This document shows positions 1 to 11,054 of a DNA stretch of 64,000 nucleotides, piece after piece. The notes under the pieces were generated by a model. The model was not told the DNA's origin. It made no database searches and saw only the letters and a program-made list of their open reading frames with translations. The position numbers were made by a program, and so were the translations under genes. The DNA lies in contig JAIGNY010002754.1 of NCBI GenBank assembly GCA_020152595.1, positions 1 through 64,000 on the forward strand, given 5' to 3'. Within the stretch, counting starts at the first letter, position 1; every line of letters begins with the position of its first letter. Source of the stretch: Chiridota heheva (lineage: Eukaryota > Echinodermata > Holothuroidea > Apodida > Chiridotidae).

Positions 1-85
1 TTCAAATTACATGTGCCCGACCAATTGGATTTTCTAATTGCACAACCTGTAACCAAGGTCACCATCTTCTTTTAAGACTGCAATC

Positions 86-177
86 AGCATCTATGACAGC
101 ATCTATGACAGCATCTATGACAGCATCTATGACAGCATCTATGACAGCATCTAGGACAGCATCTATGACAGCATCTA
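86..177. repeat. 12-bp minisatellite (agcatctatgac), about 7-8 copies
   Basis: A nearly perfect short array with one variant unit (agcatctaggac). The surrounding 1-800 shows no coding region I can support. Confidence 0.9.
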
Positions 178-807
178 ACTAGAATCAAACCAGGATGGAT
201 CTAGGAAATTTCACTTTGTGAATAAATAAAATTCACATTCCATCATATTTGAGTTCATTTTTGTCTGGTAAATACTTTAATTCATGTCCCTTCAGATTTA
301 ATGGGCTTTGCAGAGACTTACCAGCCTCGTATAATTTGCCATCAACTTCCAGTTCTTATCCAAATGATTTTTTAAGCAGTTCACTGACCTTGCTTCCACC
401 ATATCAGAAGATTGAGGATTCTATGTTTCAAATCATGAGTAGTAGTTGCACTACGTCCCCCACAACATCGTTCCCCACAATATTTTGTAAGGTCACATAT
501 CTGTTACATTCACCTTTAATCCCCTACGAGACAAAGCTGCCCCCTCTTTCCCCTAGCACCACCACTGTTCGTGACTATTGTATGCATAGAAGTCTTTGTC
601 AATAGAACATGTAAATGGTGGATTGATACACATTGACAAACAGTTTTGTTTCTCATTATGGCATAGGAAGGTTGTAAGGCTGAAAATATGGTGGGGAAGG
701 GGTTAAGTATGAACATTTCCCCTCTGAGGGCAACTTTAAACTCACTTAATACATAAGATTTTTTTGAAAAGCAATGTCCCCCTACTTTATGGAGGAAACA
801 ATTGGCA

Positions 808-1010
808 CCTCCCCTTACTTTGCCTTCACTCCTCACTTTGCCTTCACCCCTCACTTTGCCTTCACCCCTCACTTTGCCTTTACCCCTCACTTTGCCTTTA
901 CCCCTCACTTTGCCTCTACCCCTCACTTTGCCTCTACCCCTCACTTTGCCTTTACCCCTCACTTTGCCTCTACCCCTCACTTTGCCTTTACCCCTCACTT
1001 TGCCTTCACT
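808..1010. repeat. 18-bp minisatellite, about 11 copies
   Basis: The unit is cccctcactttgccttta with c/t variation at two sites. Because 18 is divisible by 3, open frames occur in several phases on both strands (for example LPLPLT repeats). These are array artefacts. Confidence 0.9.
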
Positions 1011-1348
1011 CAAGTGTCTTGACAGCACTACAAATCAACTGCCATCTGAGACATCTATACAAGCAACTTTCAACATAAACCTGCTTCTATAGTTTTTTAA
1101 AGTGCACCCTTAAGTTCTCAAACTTTTACTGAATGTATTGCAAAGGGATTATCTTACCAAAAAACATTATTTTCTTTTAATATAAAATATGATTAAACTG
1201 CACATACTAAACAAATTGCATCTATCTTAAGTATGATCATTATAGTACTGGAAGTACAAAAGAATACTATGTCTGATAAATAATCATGTAATATATAAGA
1301 ATACAAAGAATCAATTTGATACAGTTAGTACATGATCTAAGAGATTAT

Positions 1349-1470
1349 AAGGCCTTCACCATCCACCCCAAAGGAGTGGCGTAAGTGGTAATTTGCCTTC
1401 ACCATCCACCCCAAAGGAGTGGCGTAAGTGGTAATTTGGCCTTCATCATCCACCCCAAAGGAGTGGCGTA
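1349..1470. repeat. 43-44-bp tandem repeat, 2.8 copies
   Basis: The unit contains gccttcaccatccacccc then aaaggagtggcgtaagtgg. Its three starts are at about 1,352, 1,395 and 1,439. Confidence 0.85.
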
Positions 1471-1474
1471 ATTA

Positions 1475-2269
1475 CTGTGCCTTGTAGAGAAGATGCGCTC
1501 TCGATTGACCCCTCACCCCTTGCATCCTTTTTTCTAGTATCATTAGCTTATGTAGCAAGTGCATACATCAGATATGTGAAAGCATTTCCTTTCCACAAAT
1601 TCCATCACTTTAGTCTTAACATATTTTTGGATACCTTTGGCAAGCCTATAGGGCTACCATGGAAACCCTCCACAATCTGGCATCTTACCTACAATCTTGG
1701 ACAAAACTGTTGGTACAATTTAGCATTCTCTGAACAATAACATGTTATAGCGTTGTTTTAAATGATTTTTCTGAGAATTGTACCTCCTCCCCAGTTTAAA
1801 GGTAAAATTTCTGTTTTAATATCATTTCCAGAAAAAAAAACACATCATCAACGGTCAACATTGAATGGGGAGGGAAGATGGTTAAGATGGTGAGGTGGGG
1901 AAGAAGATATGTGGCGGTGTCAATAACTATGTCCTTTAAATCATAAAATATTAATTACAACTCAAAGAATATGGATTGAAGAAGAAATCTAAAAAAAGCC
2001 AGCATTTATGATTTCTAAATGTAGAATAATTTACAATAGGAAAGTAGGTTCATGAAAAGCATCACATGTTTTCTGTTTCAACGAGTTTTGTCCAATTTGT
2101 AGAATTGAAGTGTTACCGTTTTTCTGTTACTATCCTGCTCATTACAGTCCTTATATATCATTACATGCCCAACTCAACCTGCAATATAAGCAGATTGGGC
2201 GAGCTATTCTTACAAAAGAAATACCACCTACTCTCAGCCATCAGACGGAATTGGGGACAGGAGGGGAGC
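1475..2269. other. Unique intergenic stretch, nothing recognised
   Basis: Mostly AT-rich sequence downstream of the PLC gene. A 264-nt open frame at 1,477-1,740 has no recognisable similarity, no splice context and no support, so it is not called as a gene. Confidence 0.5.
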
Positions 2270-2492
2270 AAGTTTCCCCCTCTGGAGGGGGAAAAGCTTC
2301 CACCTCTGGAGAGGCAAGATTCCCCCTCTGGAGAGGCAAGATTCCCCCTCTGGAGAGGCAAGATTCCCCCTCTGGAGAGGCAAGATTCCCCCTCTGGAGA
2401 GGCAAGATTCCCCCTCTGGAGAGGCAAGATAACCCCTCTGGAGAGGCAAGATAACCCCTCTGGAGAGGCAAGATAACCCCTCTGGAGGGGGG
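2270..2492. repeat. 22-bp minisatellite, about 10 copies
   Basis: The unit is aagattccccctctggagag plus gc. The first units carry extra G (ctggagggggaaaag) and the last three change gattcc to gataac. Edge divergence with a uniform centre is the usual minisatellite pattern. Confidence 0.9.
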
Positions 2493-2982
2493 AAAAAGCA
2501 TTTCACCTGGATAATTATGGGCTTTTTGCTTTATTTTTATTTATTTGGTCCTTCACCTTTTTGTCCAGTTTTTAACATAAAATGGGTCAAATTGAACAAC
2601 AAATTGGTTAAATTATTGGGACTGAATAATTTAAGGTGAAAGTATGTTGAAAATTGATATATAAATGAATTAATTCAGGTTGAGATATTGTGCTAATGTT
2701 GCAACGATAAGCCGCCCCCTATATTATGAATGCTTTGCTGCTCCTGATGGGTATGTGCTATGCAGTAAACATATACAATTCCAAATTGAAAATTGAGAGA
2801 TAAATTACAGGAAACCATCACTGGTGGGTGTTAGACATTTCAATATGAAATTTTAATAAACTTCTCTACTTTACTGTTTAACTAATTATCTTAATTTCAG
2901 GTTAAGCACCTTACACACACACTATTGCACATAGAAAATTATTGCATCAATGACATCAGCATGATGATGCAGCTGAACCCTT

Positions 2983-4288
2983 TCCCATAGTTATACCTCT
3001 TGTTTGATATGCCCCATCACACTAATATCCCATAGTTAGACCTCTTGTTTGATCTGCCCCATCACACTAATAGCCCATAGTTAGACCTTTGTTTAATATG
3101 CCCCATCACACTAATAGCCCATAGTTAGACCTCTTGTTTGATATGCCCCATCACTTTAATAGCCCATAGTTAGACCTTTGTTTGATATGCCCCATCACAC
3201 TAATAGCCCATGGTTAGACCTCTTGTTTGATATGCCCCATCACAGTAATAGCCCATGGTTAGACCTCTTGTTTGATATGCCCCATCACAGTAATAGCCCA
3301 TGGTTAGACCTCTTGTTTGATATGCCCCATCACACTAATAGCCCATGGTTAGACCTCTTGTTTGATATGCCCCATCACAGTAATAGCCCATGGTTAGACC
3401 TCTTGTTTGATATGCCCCATCACACTAATAGCCCATGGTTAGACCTCTTGTTTGATATGCCCCATCACAGTAATAGCCCATGGTTAGACCTCTTGTTTGA
3501 TATGCCCCATCACACTAATAGCCCATGGTTAGACTTCTTGTTTGATATGCCCCATCACAGTAATAGCCCATGGTTAGACCTCTTGTTTGATATGCCCCAT
3601 CACAGTAATAGCCCATGGTTAGACCTCTTGTTTGATATGCCCCATCACAGTAATAGCCCATGGTTAGACCTCTTGTTTGATATGCCCCATCACACTAATA
3701 GCCCATGGTTAGACCTCTTGTTTGATATGCCCCATCACAGTAATAGCCCATGGTTAGACCTCTTGTTTGATATGCCCCATCACACTAATAGCCCATGGTT
3801 AGACCTCTTGTTTGATATGCCCCATCACAGTAATAGCCCATGGTTAGACCTCTTGTTTGATATGCCCCATCACAGTAATAGCCCATGGTTAGACCTCTTG
3901 TTTGATATGCCCCATCACACTAATAGCCCATGGTTAGACCTCTTGTTTGATATGCCCCATCACACTAATAGCCCATGGTTAGACCTCTTGTTTGATATGC
4001 CCCATCACAGTAATAGCCCATAGTTAGACCTTTGTTTGATATGCCCCATCACACTAATAGCCCATGGTTAGACCTCTTGTTTGATATGCCCCATCACAGT
4101 AATAGCCCATGGTTAGACCTCTTGTTTGATATGCCCCATCACACTAATAGCCCATGGTTAGACCTCTTGTTTGATATGCCCCATCACAGTAATAGCCCAT
4201 GGTTAGACCTCTTGTTTGATATGCCCCATCACAGTAATAGCCCATAGTTAGACCTCTTGTTTGATATGCCCCATCACACTAATAGCCC
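2983..4288. repeat. 45-bp minisatellite, about 29 copies
   Basis: The unit includes ttagacctcttgtttgatat then gccccatcac[a/c][g/c]taatagccc. In the plus strand it keeps one frame open for 846 nt (3,178-4,023) as a 15-residue repeat FDMPHHTNSPWLDLL / FDMPHHSNSPWLDLL. I see no promoter, splice sites or flanking coding sequence, so I treat the frame as a by-product. End units have diverged (tag for tgg creates stops). Confidence 0.92.
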
Positions 4289-4735
4289 CCAGGAGTCAGG
4301 TAGCTCATTTGGTAGAGCGCACATTTGAGATGCTGGAGGTACCCGGTTCAAGCCGCGGACAGGTCTCACCTGTTTTTCCACAGCTATGCAGACAAATACG
4401 CCGATCATCAAAGCGGAAGTATATCGTTTGCAGCTCCTGCTCCCCCATTCAGCTGTTGAGAGAAGTGGCAATGGTTGAATGGCACTCGACGTCCTTCAGA
4501 GGGGACGTTAAGCCGTCAGTCCTGATGGTAGGATAGTCACATCCTACCTGGTTCTCTGAACACTATTCGAGAGAGATGCGTGAAAACCCGGTGTTCATTC
4601 ACTTCCCTGAGCTAATGGATGGTTGATGCGCCGTTTAGGCAGCTCTCCCCTATTCTAAAGCTCTGATGTTTGTAAAGCGCTCTTGAATATACTTGTATAG
4701 AAAGGGCGCTACATAAAATAATTACTATTACATTG
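4288..4735 (+). mobile_element. tRNA-derived SINE
   Basis: The head is tRNA-like with an A box (TAGCTCATTTGGTAGAGCG) and a B box (GGTTCAAGCCG). A tRNA-unrelated body follows, containing GGGGACGTTAAGCCGTCAG, and a 3' tail with AAAGCGCTCTTGAATATAC and GGGCGCTACATAAAATAATT ending in a short ATTA-rich run. The tail resembles LINE-like (CR1/L2-type) 3' ends used by many animal SINEs. The insertion abuts the last unit of the 45-bp array. Confidence 0.8.
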
Positions 4736-5529
4736 TACCCCAATCAATCAATGGTTGCCTTTTTTGAAGCACTCTTATTAATACCCATATTTTTTCAGTC
4801 CCCCTTGTCCACTCTTCTAAATCTCTCAATTTTCCCCACAGCAACATTTTGACCACAATCAAGAGCTTTAATTTACTTTCAAGCTTATAGAGGCGAAATT
4901 TTCATATAGACACAATGTTTAGAACTCTATTCAAATTGTTTGATTGGTTGAAATTTCCACCAACTGCTGCACAAATTGTTGGCACTTATATATATCAAAT
5001 AAAACCTCAAGCAAGAATAATGCTTGATACAACCCAGCAGGAGGCAAGGATGTAGATGCAGTTTTTAAAGTGGGGGTGATGATTTTTGTGGGAGGACTAG
5101 TTTGCCATGTTAGCGGCACTGCGATCGCGAGGGTTTGCCGATAGGGGATCCAGTAGGAGCCCCCGGAAGCTCCTGGAATATTCAATATTTGAAGGCTAAA
5201 ATTTTGCCCCAAAATAACTTGCATCAAAACATGCTTAGGTTCCAAACACACTTACCTCTGAAAGCTGTAGAAAACAGTAGTATGCCAAACTCTTGGGGTG
5301 AAATTCAAGTCCAAATAATAAAAATTAAATTTTGATTGATGGTTAGTTTGTGGTATATGGTAATTGTTCCCAATTTCTCAATCAAATAAGAGAAATGGCA
5401 GAAAGTATTTATTATAGTAATTGAAAATTTGAGGCGGTATCATCGGCAAAAGTGGAAGGGTGGGTGGGATAATTGTACATACCTTCCCCCTTCTTAAAAA
5501 GTGGGGGATATATACCCCCTATCCCCCGG

Positions 5530-5602
5530 GATCTACGCCCTTGCCAGTAGATTGAGTCAATTGACGAACCTGCAGTTGTAGGTTCGAATCCTGCCACAAC
5601 CA
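5530..5602 (+). other. tRNA-like 3' half (probable SINE head or tRNA relic)
   Basis: gtaggttcgaatcctgcca followed by caacca looks like a T arm with a perfect B box (GGTTCGAATCC) and a CCA-like end. No matching acceptor strand or clear D arm is visible upstream, so I do not call a functional tRNA. Confidence 0.35.
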
Positions 5603-6052
5603 TTTTACTTGAATTTTGCTTTTGCTTTTTTCACTCATTGTAATTTGTCTGGTGACTGCTATTATAGTTTTATCTTACTTATCTTTCAATTTAACTTTTT
5701 TTCTTCTAACAAATACATTGAAAAGACCATTTTCCTGTACATTGTAATGCACTACAATTGAGTCTTCACACAAACAATATATGGATGCACAAGTATAAAC
5801 AAATAGGAATCTTGTGCGTTCAAGAACCCAAAGTCACATCAAAGCTCTGCATCCCCAATTTTACAGACCATATATGAACTAAGACAAGCCTCCCTCTTTA
5901 AGCAAATGAGAGTGGCAAGAGTGATTTATCCAACCATACTGAAAAGAGGAATTTTTCCACCACCTAACTAACTATATTTTCCCTGTATAGTTAGTAATAA
6001 AAGCAATTGTTAGGATTATACTTAGCTTTAGGCTATCTTAATTCAAGATAAG

Positions 6053-6308
6053 TTATCGTCCCATATATACATTCAGAAGTGAATGCCACGCTGCTTGCAA
6101 CGTCACTTCAGTTTTTCAATTTTTCCTGTTGATTGCGAGAAATCTGCGATGTTATCGATCACACATCCGCAAGAGCGAACATAGAGGCCTTCATTTGTTA
6201 CCGAAAACATCACAAAATTTCTCGCAATCAATAAGGAAATTTGAAAACCGGAAATGACATTGCCAGCATTGCAGCGTTCACTTCCGAATTTATTCATGGG
6301 ACGATACC
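6053..6308. mobile_element. Palindromic MITE (long terminal inverted repeats)
   Basis: The left end (TTATCGTCCCAT...) and the right end (...ATGGGACGATA) are imperfect inverted copies over about 95 bp each, including a shared core TTGATTGCGAGAAAT. The centre is about 65 bp. There is no coding capacity. A diverged relative is at 32,903-33,147. This fits a non-autonomous DNA transposon; the superfamily cannot be named from these ends. Confidence 0.75.
6289..6294 (-). promoter_or_regulatory. Candidate poly(A) signal AATAAA for the PLC-eta gene
   Basis: AATAAA on the minus strand lies about 140 nt after the stop codon. It is the first canonical hexamer I see downstream. It lies inside one arm of the palindromic MITE at 6,053-6,308, so the 3' end of the transcript may be supplied by the transposon. 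Confidence 0.45.
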
Positions 6309-6434
6309 TTTCCTTGAAAAAGTTATATAATAACTTAAATTATTTACATTTAAGGGACTAATTTTACATTAAGTTAAGAATTGTATGAAAGGCAGTAAGG
6401 ATATGGCAGCCAGTAAATGCTTTACAATCAAAAT

Positions 6435-8068
6435 TTACATCTTCATGAAGAAAAAGACTTTCGGTTTCTTTTGATCACCTGCTTTCTTTCGACTTTTTGA
6501 ATGATTATTTTGGGAGCTCCTATGGGAGCTCCCATTACCCAAATCCTCATGGAGTGCAGAGTTCCTCTTAATGTCCTCTCTCACCCGAACATCTGGTAGA
6601 GACCTGGACAAAAATGCTCCAGTTGTGAATCGTTTCCACCTTGACAAGGTCCCATATCTTGAATTTCTCTTGTCCCTCGGTAAAGTTGAGGTCATTGCAG
6701 CCGAGTCTGAATTTTCAGACGTAGATATAGTGTATGAACTTTTAGCTAGCCTCTTACTGCTCTGCTTAAGACCCTTTGTTTCATATTGTGAATCGATAAT
6801 ATCAACCAAGCCTAATTCATCAATGCGATCTCTTGATTTGAAGTTTAAAGAAAAGAGGGAGCCCTTTTTGTGCTTCACTTTGTCTCGTAGTGTGACTCCA
6901 TATTTCTCTGATATCTCTTTTCGCCTGATCTCTTCTTCACTGATTTCTTCCGCTGCCTGTGTTATTTCCTCTATGTCTTTATTACTCATCGTTTCATCAC
7001 AGGAATCGTAAATCTCTGGCTCCGCAAGGCTTACACACTCATTAATAAAGGCAGGTTCAGTCACATGGTCGTATTCCATTTCGTTCACAGTAGTAGCAAT
7101 ACTTTTTCCATTCGAGTTCCATGCACCTTCTTTTGTTCTTAAATCTTCCTCTGCTCTATGCTCATGGTCCACTTTTTGAAGAGTACCTTCATCTCGTCTT
7201 TTGCTGCAACAATTGCATTCCTCTACGACACATACATCACAATCACAAGTACTCTCATGAAGCGGTTCCGACTCTTGATCTATAAATTGTATATTAGCAA
7301 TAATAGTCATAAGGTCACTATTCAAATCTTCCATGGCAACAGAAAGTCTGCTCTGGTACTCTCCTGCAAACACATCTACATTCTTCTCAAACCCTTTTGT
7401 GACATCCACTTCGTCTGTCTCAAACACAAGATAATTTCTTTGGTCTAAAGCGTCCTCTTCTCCATCTCGGCTCTTAAGTCTCATGTGAGCTGCTCTTTCT
7501 TCAACATCTCCATTACACTCCTCATCCATTTCTTCAGCAATGCTTTTAATGGCACCATTCATTTGTGTTTCTTGGAATAAAGAGTTCTCCTCAAATGAAA
7601 TGTCATCCATTGATTCAGATGAAGAGCTGAGATGGTCCAGAGTGCCTGCCTCTGACAACCTCTCAGCAATATTGTCTAATCCAACAAAAGCATGTTTTGA
7701 TAGTTGCAGTCCATTTGGAGCAATCACTTGCGTCACTGGATGAGGATTTTCTAGCAACTTCTGAAATTCATTAAATTCTGATGTATAACCATCATCCTCC
7801 CACATATCATAAATAATTGTCCTGTCAATGTCAAGACCGCCCTCTACAACGTCTCCACAACCTGGTTTTCCGCATCTCAAACTAAGTTTCTTCTGTCGTA
7901 TTCCAGTTAGAATGGCAGAGATAGGAATGTTTAAGTTAAAAACTCTAAACAATTCAAAAAGTGGAAGATTAGTGCTGCCATCATCAGCAACCTCTAGTTC
8001 ATTGGTAGAATATTCTAAGATGAATAGGATGGTATCCGTGGCAACAAGAGTCTTATCTTGCTCATAAA
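6435..8068 (-). CDS. PLCH: PLC-eta-like gene, large last exon (C-terminal tail)
   Basis: This exon has 1,634 nt, acceptor cctttcag, phase 1, and ends at TAA (6,435-6,437). It encodes the last 544 residues and starts VYEQDKTLVATDTILFILEY. The tail is acidic in its first two thirds. It has a cysteine cluster (CDCDVCVVEECNCCSKR), then a charged, probably coiled or disordered region (EEITQAAEEISEEEIRRKEI), and ends with a basic stretch (SHRSSQNNHSKSRKKAGDQK) before PKVFFFMKM. I recognise no domain. The length of uninterrupted frame, typical codon use and correct phase make it coding with high confidence; function is unknown. Confidence 0.88.
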
Positions 8069-8779
8069 CTGAAAGGAATAAAGACAAAAAAAACTTTAAA
8101 ATACTGAAAAAAGAGAGAAGAAAACAGAAACAATCTCCTAAATACTTCTTCCCATCTTGTCATTTTAAGAGAAATTTGAGTTGTAATCTTAACCAAATTA
8201 AGTATGACATTTTGATATCTCTTACAGAATGGATTGTTAGGTATCTATTTTCCAAGACATTCTAAACTAGCTCCCCACCATGCAAAGAATAGACTGAATA
8301 TCTTATAACCATTCATGGCAACAGAGCATTGCAGTGCCTTTTTGAGAAATTCTTAGTGGAGTGGGGAGGGAAAGAGAGGGGAGGGGGAGGCAATACAAAA
8401 CAGTATATATGATCCCCACCCGCGGAAAACTCCTTTTGGAAATTTTCTTAACATTTTATGAAATTGTCTTCAATTCAAGATGATTTTCTTTGATTTTCAG
8501 AACATTTTCATGAAATTTTCGGTTCACTTAGGATAATTATCTTTTTCATTTAAATTACATCTCATCACCATGGCAACACATACACAAAAAATAACATTGA
8601 AGTCAATCAACCACTTTAAGAAAATTGTCTTCATGCACAGAAGTGAGGAAGGCTGGATAAAAACAAATTAAACGATCGGCAAGTAAATATTGGGAGGGTA
8701 ATGTACATATCTAAACATTCTTGCCTCCAAAACATTGCCGTATAGACTATTGAACAATATTAAGATCAAAAGATGGTTG

Positions 8780-8850
8780 GTGTTAATATTGACTACCATT
8801 TAGAGCTAGCTATAGAGTTAATATTGACTACAATATAGAGCTAGCTATAG
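8780..8850. repeat. About 38-bp direct duplication
   Basis: gttaatattgactac and tagagctagctatag occur twice in a row. This is a simple tandem duplication just before the 30-bp array. Confidence 0.7.
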
Positions 8851-8856
8851 CAACAG

Positions 8857-9545
8857 TACCATATTTTTTCATCAAATAAGAGGGGGAGAACCATATTTTT
8901 TTATCAAATGTGAGGGGGAACCAATATTTTTCATTAAATGTGAGTAGAACCAATGTTTTTCATCAAATGTGAGGGGGAACCAATGTTTTTTTATCAAATG
9001 TGAAGGGGGAACCAATGTTTTCATCAAATGTGAGGGGGAACCAATGTTTTTCAAATGTGAGGGGTGGGGAACCAATGTTTTTTATTAAATGTGATGGGGA
9101 AACCAATGTTTTTCATCAAATGTGGAGGGGGACCAATGTTTTTATCAAATGTGAGGGGGAACCAATGTTTTTCATCAAATGTTAGGGAGAGAGAGAGCGG
9201 AAGGGGGGTACCAATTGTTTTTCATCAAATGTGAGGAGGCGGGGGAACCAGTATTTTTCATCAAATGTGAGAGAGCGGAGGAACCAATGTTTTTCATCAA
9301 AGGTCAGGGAGAACCAGTGTTTGTCATTAAATGTGAGGAGCGGGGCAACCAATGTTATTATCAAATGTGAGGGGGAGAACCAATGTTTTTCATCAAATTT
9401 GAGGAGGAGGGAACCAATGTTTTTCATCAAATGTGAGGGGAAGGGAACCAATGTTTTTCATCAAATGTGAGAGGGCAGGGGAAAACAAGTTTTTCATCAA
9501 ATGTAAGAGGGCAAGGAAGGGGGGGGAGCAGTGTTTTTTATCTGG
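8857..9545. repeat. Degenerate 27-33-bp minisatellite, about 22 copies
   Basis: The core is aaccaatgtttttcatcaaa then tgtgaggggg. Unit length varies by G-run and T-run changes. It lies in the intron between the two C-terminal tail exons. Confidence 0.88.
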
Positions 9546-10294
9546 GGTGAAATGGTCCGGACCCCTCCCTGTTAGAAAAATGACACTATAATCCATCGGA
9601 ACCCCACTTATCTCGACAAAATATGAGATTTTTCTAATGTACGAAACTGTAGAGAGAAAGGCAGATGTGTCAAGGTCTTCATGCATAACCATAGCAACAG
9701 AAACATGCAGTATTTATGGAAGTGTAGTAAATTTTGTAGTTATACATGCCAGCTAGCAGCATCTTGCATACCTCTCCAATAGGTCTACAGATATTGTTTT
9801 CATCATATTTGCTCTAAAACTGTCAACTTTCCTACATAAATGATGAGAGATAAATGACACATGATCATGGCCATAGATGCTTAAAATTTAGTTGAGGTGA
9901 AACAGTGTATAGGTCTCATTTTTTTATTTTAGAGTCGAAAAGAATCACATTTTTGTGCCATAATTCTTTTTGTCAAATCTATTTTTAAAGTGATCAAAGT
10001 TTGCTGTTTCCACAAAATTTGACCAAATTCAAACCATATATCCTTATGTATTTGTAGTGTCATGCACCACTGTCATTTTGTTCCACTCAATAACAAATTG
10101 TATGGGTTTTTTAAATAACATTTTTTGTTAGTTCCATATCATTCAAAAGAGATATTACCCAGTTCCTTACCAAACACCCCCTCTACACCTTTGAGTGTTA
10201 TTTATAGGCTCAGGGTTTAAGTATTTAACCAAATGGGACAAGATTTGATCTAAATGGTGGTTCTAACTATCCCCAGAACATGATGGAATAGGTA

Positions 10295-10361
10295 CTGCAG
10301 TCCACACACCTCCAAGTGCAGTCCACACACCTCCAAGTGCAGTCCACACACCTCCAAGTGC
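10295..10361. repeat. 21-bp tandem repeat, 3 copies
   Basis: The unit is tgcagtccacacacctccaa plus g. Perfect or nearly perfect copies suggest recent origin. Confidence 0.85.
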
Positions 10362-10561
10362 ACTGACATTTACATTTGTACAACAAAAACATCACATTTA
10401 CTCAGGTTCACTTCATTTCACTGCAAATATAAATGAAAAACTTGACTTTTTGAAAAATCCAAAACACTTAACATCAATTGAGACAATACTTACATAGTAT
10501 GCTAGGATTGATGACCTGGGGTAAGCATGGTTGAAAAAATAATAATACAAAATAATACATT

Positions 10562-10735
10562 CTGAAATTTCTGCCTAAAAGTATGATTACAAATACAGAA
10601 GTAGTGTCCTGGTGGTTGTGAAAGAACATTTACCCCCTAAACAAAATGAAAAAAAAAGAAGAAGAACACTGTTCAGAAATTACTGCCTAAAAGTGTAATT
10701 GCATATGCAGAAGTAGAGTCCTGGTGGTTTGAGAG
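10562..10735. repeat. About 60-bp direct duplication, 110 bp apart
   Basis: ctgcctaaaagtatgattac...cagaagtagtgtcctggtgg at 10,570-10,615 recurs as ctgcctaaaagtgtaattgc...cagaagtagagtcctggtgg at 10,681-10,726. An older tandem duplication. Confidence 0.65.
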
Positions 10736-11054
10736 ATCATTCACTGACCTCCCACCCCCCTTCCCCATCCCTCCCATCCCACCACTCAAGAAACACATTG
10801 CAGAAGTCAAACATTCTGACAATCATTTTCTGAAAATGTACAAAAATATGTAAACTGTGATCTGAACTATCACATTGGTATTTTAAACACAATCTTCTGT
10901 TCTTTTTCAATTATATTGTCCTCCATTTCTGTCAATCTTCTTTAAAAATCTAACAGTTACATTGAAGGAACCAGGAGCTATAATGGCTAATCTTTGAAGA
11001 CAAGACAATTCTTAACTTTGAGGAAATATGCTTTGCTTTCTTAAAAATAGAATG

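Noticed and set aside
249..1092. Several frames of about 80-170 codons near the window start
   Set aside because: They overlap the 18-bp array or AT-rich flank and have no recognisable product.
5530..5602. A functional tRNA gene
   Set aside because: Only the T-arm half is convincing; no matching acceptor stem or D arm.
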